Shown piece after piece: positions 61,619-64,000 of a stretch of DNA of 64,000 bases (positions are counted from its first letter, which is position 1; each line of letters opens with the position of its first letter). The notes under the pieces were generated by a model, which had not been told where the DNA came from, made no database searches, and saw nothing but the letters and a program-made list of their open reading frames with translations. Location of the stretch: the NCBI GenBank assembly GCA_000320545.1, contig ADNK01002607.1, positions 131,001 to 195,000 on the forward strand. The letters run 5' to 3'. The translations under genes and the position numbers were made by a program. This stretch comes from Bigelowiella natans CCMP2755 (taxonomy: Eukaryota > Cercozoa > Chlorarachniophyceae).

Positions 61619-62012
61619 AATCCACCCATTGCAGTTGGACCAGGCAGAAGCATTCCGTTGTCAGGAAATAGGAACAAAAATGCTGAGAAATTGGGTGATG
61701 AATTCCTCAACGGTATTATCACAACGCACTCGAATGGCAAAGGATTACCAACGAAGAGCTGTGGGGGGTATGAACAACGCTACTTTTGATTTTACGTTGA
61801 AGCTGGCCACAAGGTGGAGACGGCGTGCAATAGAGAGAGGAATCAGACGGCGACAAGTTAGATTCGATATAGGCAGCAGGAACGATGACGACGACGAGCA
61901 CGAAGATGAACAAGATATGATGAGGGATAATGTGTTTTCTCCATACACTTATCATCACCCACACCTTTTCTCACATCCTCCCCCAGGTGATTGTACTTAT
62001 TGTAGTAAATGA
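55989..62012 (+). CDS. Sfi1-like centrin-binding repeat protein
   Basis: Sfi1 proteins are long helices that bind many centrins and build centriole/basal-body linked fibres. Exons: 55989-56250, 56338-56426, 56518-56595, 56730-56787, 56936-57017, 57124-57250, 57396-57515, 57753-57812, 57915-58060, 58260-58331, 58476-58577, 58762-59157, 59351-59588, 59940-60046, 60312-60368, 60746-60782, 61009-61140, 61257-61286, 61635-62012, closing in phase to 856 residues. From about residue 60 the protein is a run of basic helices with a Trp every 30 or so residues, the Sfi1 pattern: IKALRWWNIVIK, INRAWETWQQ, ATNFWQIKM, ALRIYWQLWQCAK, LLKAWKDLL, RHILRKWILR, YFCWKDKANRHIL, AFEKWIHHTRL, VFRLWKRKGYLQ, YWQRWRQSL, AVELWRLLAKA, ALQSWNSAYKKR, LVAALSKWK, LATRWRRRA. 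The start ATG (55989) and the end are soft: a final exon at about 62130-62297 could replace the acidic tail after 61855. Confidence 0.83.
57516..57588. repeat. TA then GT microsatellite in Sfi1-like gene
   Basis: Begins at the splice donor of the exon ending at 57515 (the donor GT is the first dinucleotide of the array). Confidence 0.9.
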
Positions 62013-63132
62013 TGGTTTCAAAACGCACAGATTTGAATGTCTGTTTTTCATATCTCCCAGCTATATTGCACCGCAATGGCCAATGAGCTGTGCATTGAAG
62101 TGTATTTGTGTGTGTGTACATATGCAGAAATTGAGTCGTCCGTGAACTCGAAGAGAAATAGATTAGGATCATTAAGCACTGCAAAAGATTTAGAAGCACT
62201 AGAAATTCGTTTGAAAAGAACTGGCCAAAGAAGTAGAGTATCGCCGCGCCCCCTTCCTTCCTTCATTTCTTCTAGGACAAGCACACATGCTTCATAGTAT
62301 AATTTTGAAATAACAAATGTATGACCGAAGTTTTTCAATCATGCTCTGCAATGCCAATTTACTATGAAAAAGATTTGTCGCATGAATGAAAAAATCCAGT
62401 GTCTAATATAAATATCTGCAGCTGCTACGATTTATTTGCAAGTAAGGAATGGGGAGTTGCTGTAATAATTTGCCTTTTACCTAAAGCTTACACGTGTACG
62501 CACAGCAACGTATCAATCGGCTTATCTGGGCAGTCTAGCTGTGCTACTTTGGCTATGGTAGCCACATCGCACTTTCTAGCTTTGTCTAGCTAGCTAGCAC
62601 TAGATTGAAGGAACAGTGCAACAAAATTGGCAATTCTGCGCGTGCGGAGCCATTCACTACACGTGCTGGCCGTGAGAATCTCATTCGCATCGATAAAGTT
62701 GCCTGCTTTGATGTTTAACTCACGCCACTCTAGCTAGCTAGCACTGTGTGCGCACAGTCCATTACATCAGCCCTTGCATTGCGCGCATCACATGCTTGTG
62801 TGTACACGTGACACGTGGCAATCTAGCTCCGACGACACATGTTCACGACACAAGTGCACGTCTACATGCTAGCATGTTGGGCGCAAACATGATGCGTACA
62901 TATGCACATAGTCGTAGAAACTAACAGACCCAACTGTCAACATTATTGCATATTTACATAAGAATGACTAATGAAAAAATGTAATAATAATTTCATTACA
63001 TCCGTCTCACATGTTGTGCGCAGTTATTCTGGTTTATTACTTTGTGACCTACGCGCTCTATCTCGCCGTGATATAAATTTGTGAATCATCAGCAGATCGA
63101 AGCATGAACCAAGATTCCTACTAGTGTCATCG
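62013..63132. other. Gene-poor interval
   Basis: 62130-62297 may be a further exon of the Sfi1-like gene (helical, SLSTAKDLEALEIRLKRTG). 62580-62900 is CTAGCTAGC/GCATGC-rich; a dispersed-repeat copy lies at about 62956-63013. No other gene seen. Confidence 0.5.
62956..63013 (-). repeat. Dispersed 55-bp repeat, copy 5
   Basis: Contains TACATAAGAATGACTAATGA and ATTACATCCGTCTCACAT, the reverse complement of the other copies. Confidence 0.65.
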
Positions 63133-63838
63133 CTACTTTTTGTCACCTCCAAACATTGCTTCCATGAAGGCAGATCGTACTTGCTGCACACAAAAAATTA
63201 AGTAGAACTTTTTTAGTGCGACAATAGGAGAACTCAACATGGATATTACCCATTTGGATTGATCGATGACGTCATTATGATCAGCACCTTGAATTTCCTA
63301 ATGTTTCAGCCGGAAATCGCATAAATTAAAATTGGAAATAGAAGGAAATCTATGACAGTTGATATTCATTCTGGATCTTTAAAGCTGAATTGCGTACCAC
63401 GATCTTAACACGATATCCATTCTGGCCTTCGTTGGCCTGAGCAGCCAACTTACGTCCCATATCCACTGTAGGAATCAAGAGACCAGGAGACGAGGAGATG
63501 ACATCAAATAATTCATAATTACGATCATAATTATGAGTATTGTGTTCTTCGGTCTCATTTACAATAACAACAGTTGCTCTCAACCTGGAACTATAATATA
63601 TTACAAACCACCCACCTCCGCTCTTTCATTCTAACATCAATGCAAGCAGGCGGAGCATCAGCATTATTAACTTGCAGTCATTAGTACCAGGAACCAAAGC
63701 ATCTTTGACTCCATGAATGATGGTCAGAATCAAGGAAGGTGGCAACGACGACGACGATATTGATGATGATGGAGATGAAGAAGCGACCTCCTCATCTGCA
63801 TGTTGGACCAACGTGTGAGTATCTATCTGCTGTGAACG
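63133..63838 (-). CDS. Alpha/beta hydrolase, C-terminal part (continues beyond the window)
   Basis: Exons in coding order: 63838-63688, 63465-63398, 63297-63250, 63183-63133 (stop TAG). The visible piece ends an alpha/beta-hydrolase fold: strand LILTIIHGVKDALVP with the acid Asp, helix MGRKLAAQANEGQNGYRV, strand KIVEIQGADHNDV with the catalytic His, then a C-terminal helix VRSAFMEAMFGG. The layout resembles ABHD13/BEM46-type and ABHD17-like hydrolases; the nucleophile Ser lies to the right of the window. A Ser-rich insertion (encoded by a TCA/TCG repeat at about 63745-63790) sits before the Asp strand. The intron right of 63838 contains TAC and CAG arrays, the latter at 63960-63992. Confidence 0.85.
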
Positions 63839-63961
63839 CTAAAATGGAGTTATCACCAATATCATCGAGTGGTATTGAGTATTGTGGCGGTGCTATCAGT
63901 CGAACGTGTATCGTAGTAGTGGTAGTGGTAGTAGTAGTATTAGTAGTAGCACCTTGCGACA

Positions 63962-63993
<32 letters not shown>

Positions 63994-64000
63994 ATTAAGT

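Noticed and set aside
1-64000. CRISPR arrays, bacterial operons, tRNA and rRNA genes
   Set aside because: Direct repeats here are microsatellites without unique spacers, genes are intron-rich, and no tRNA cloverleaf or rRNA core sequence was recognised by eye.

Overview
This window is nuclear DNA of a eukaryote, most likely an alga with a complex (secondary) plastid. Almost every gene is cut by many short GT-AG introns, several of them filled with di- and trinucleotide microsatellites. The gene set is eukaryotic: cytosolic ribosomal protein eS8, mitochondrial complex I 24-kDa subunit, an Sfi1-like centrin-binding protein, a TBC-TLDc protein and a DeSI/PPPDE peptidase. A GAPDH carries a signal-peptide-like leader followed by a basic, plastid-transit-like stretch, and the window also encodes an FO (deazaflavin) synthase. 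The lineage cannot be fixed from sequence alone; no alignment could be run. Most introns carry no frame stop that forces them, so I rebuilt exons by hand from conserved domains, splice dinucleotides and phase continuity. Most models close in frame to a stop codon, which is strong internal support.

Layout, left to right. 1-8329 (+): 3' part of a fused FO synthase, CofH domain first and CofG second, 28 exons seen. 11039-12643 (+): GAPDH. 13590-16303 (+): PH-domain/coiled-coil protein. 18039-19205 (+): ankyrin protein with tandem 179-bp exon-intron units. 19968-23973 (-): histidine phosphatase (phosphoglycerate-mutase type) swollen by low-complexity insertions. 24182-26125 (-): unrecognised coiled-coil protein. 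27088-30223 (+): large secreted right-handed beta-helix protein. 31156-34284 (-): DeSI-like PPPDE peptidase with an N-terminal SH3-like domain. 34565-34862 (+): doubtful small secreted/Cys-rich ORFs. 35889-36521 (-): intronless, putatively myristoylated tandem ubiquitin-like protein. 37534-43849 (+): TBC-TLDc (TBC1D24/Skywalker-like) protein, about 32 exons. 46781-48030 (-): dual-specificity phosphatase. 51265-52632 (+): NDUFV2. 54416-55339 (-): ribosomal protein eS8. 55989-62012 (+): Sfi1-like protein, 19 exons. 63133-63838 (-): C-terminal part of an alpha/beta hydrolase that runs off the right edge.

Gene-poor stretches between these genes share a flavour of their own: palindromic CTAGCTAGC clusters, GCATGC-rich DNA, a dispersed repeat of about 55 bp seen five times, and two diverged copies of an unknown ORF on the minus strand 33 kb apart. 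The genes do not form a functional cluster; this is ordinary eukaryotic gene order. The most notable items are the deazaflavin synthase with its reversed domain order and microsatellite-packed introns, the exactly periodic ankyrin exon duplication, and the phosphatase whose catalytic fold is interrupted twice by repeat-encoded insertions.
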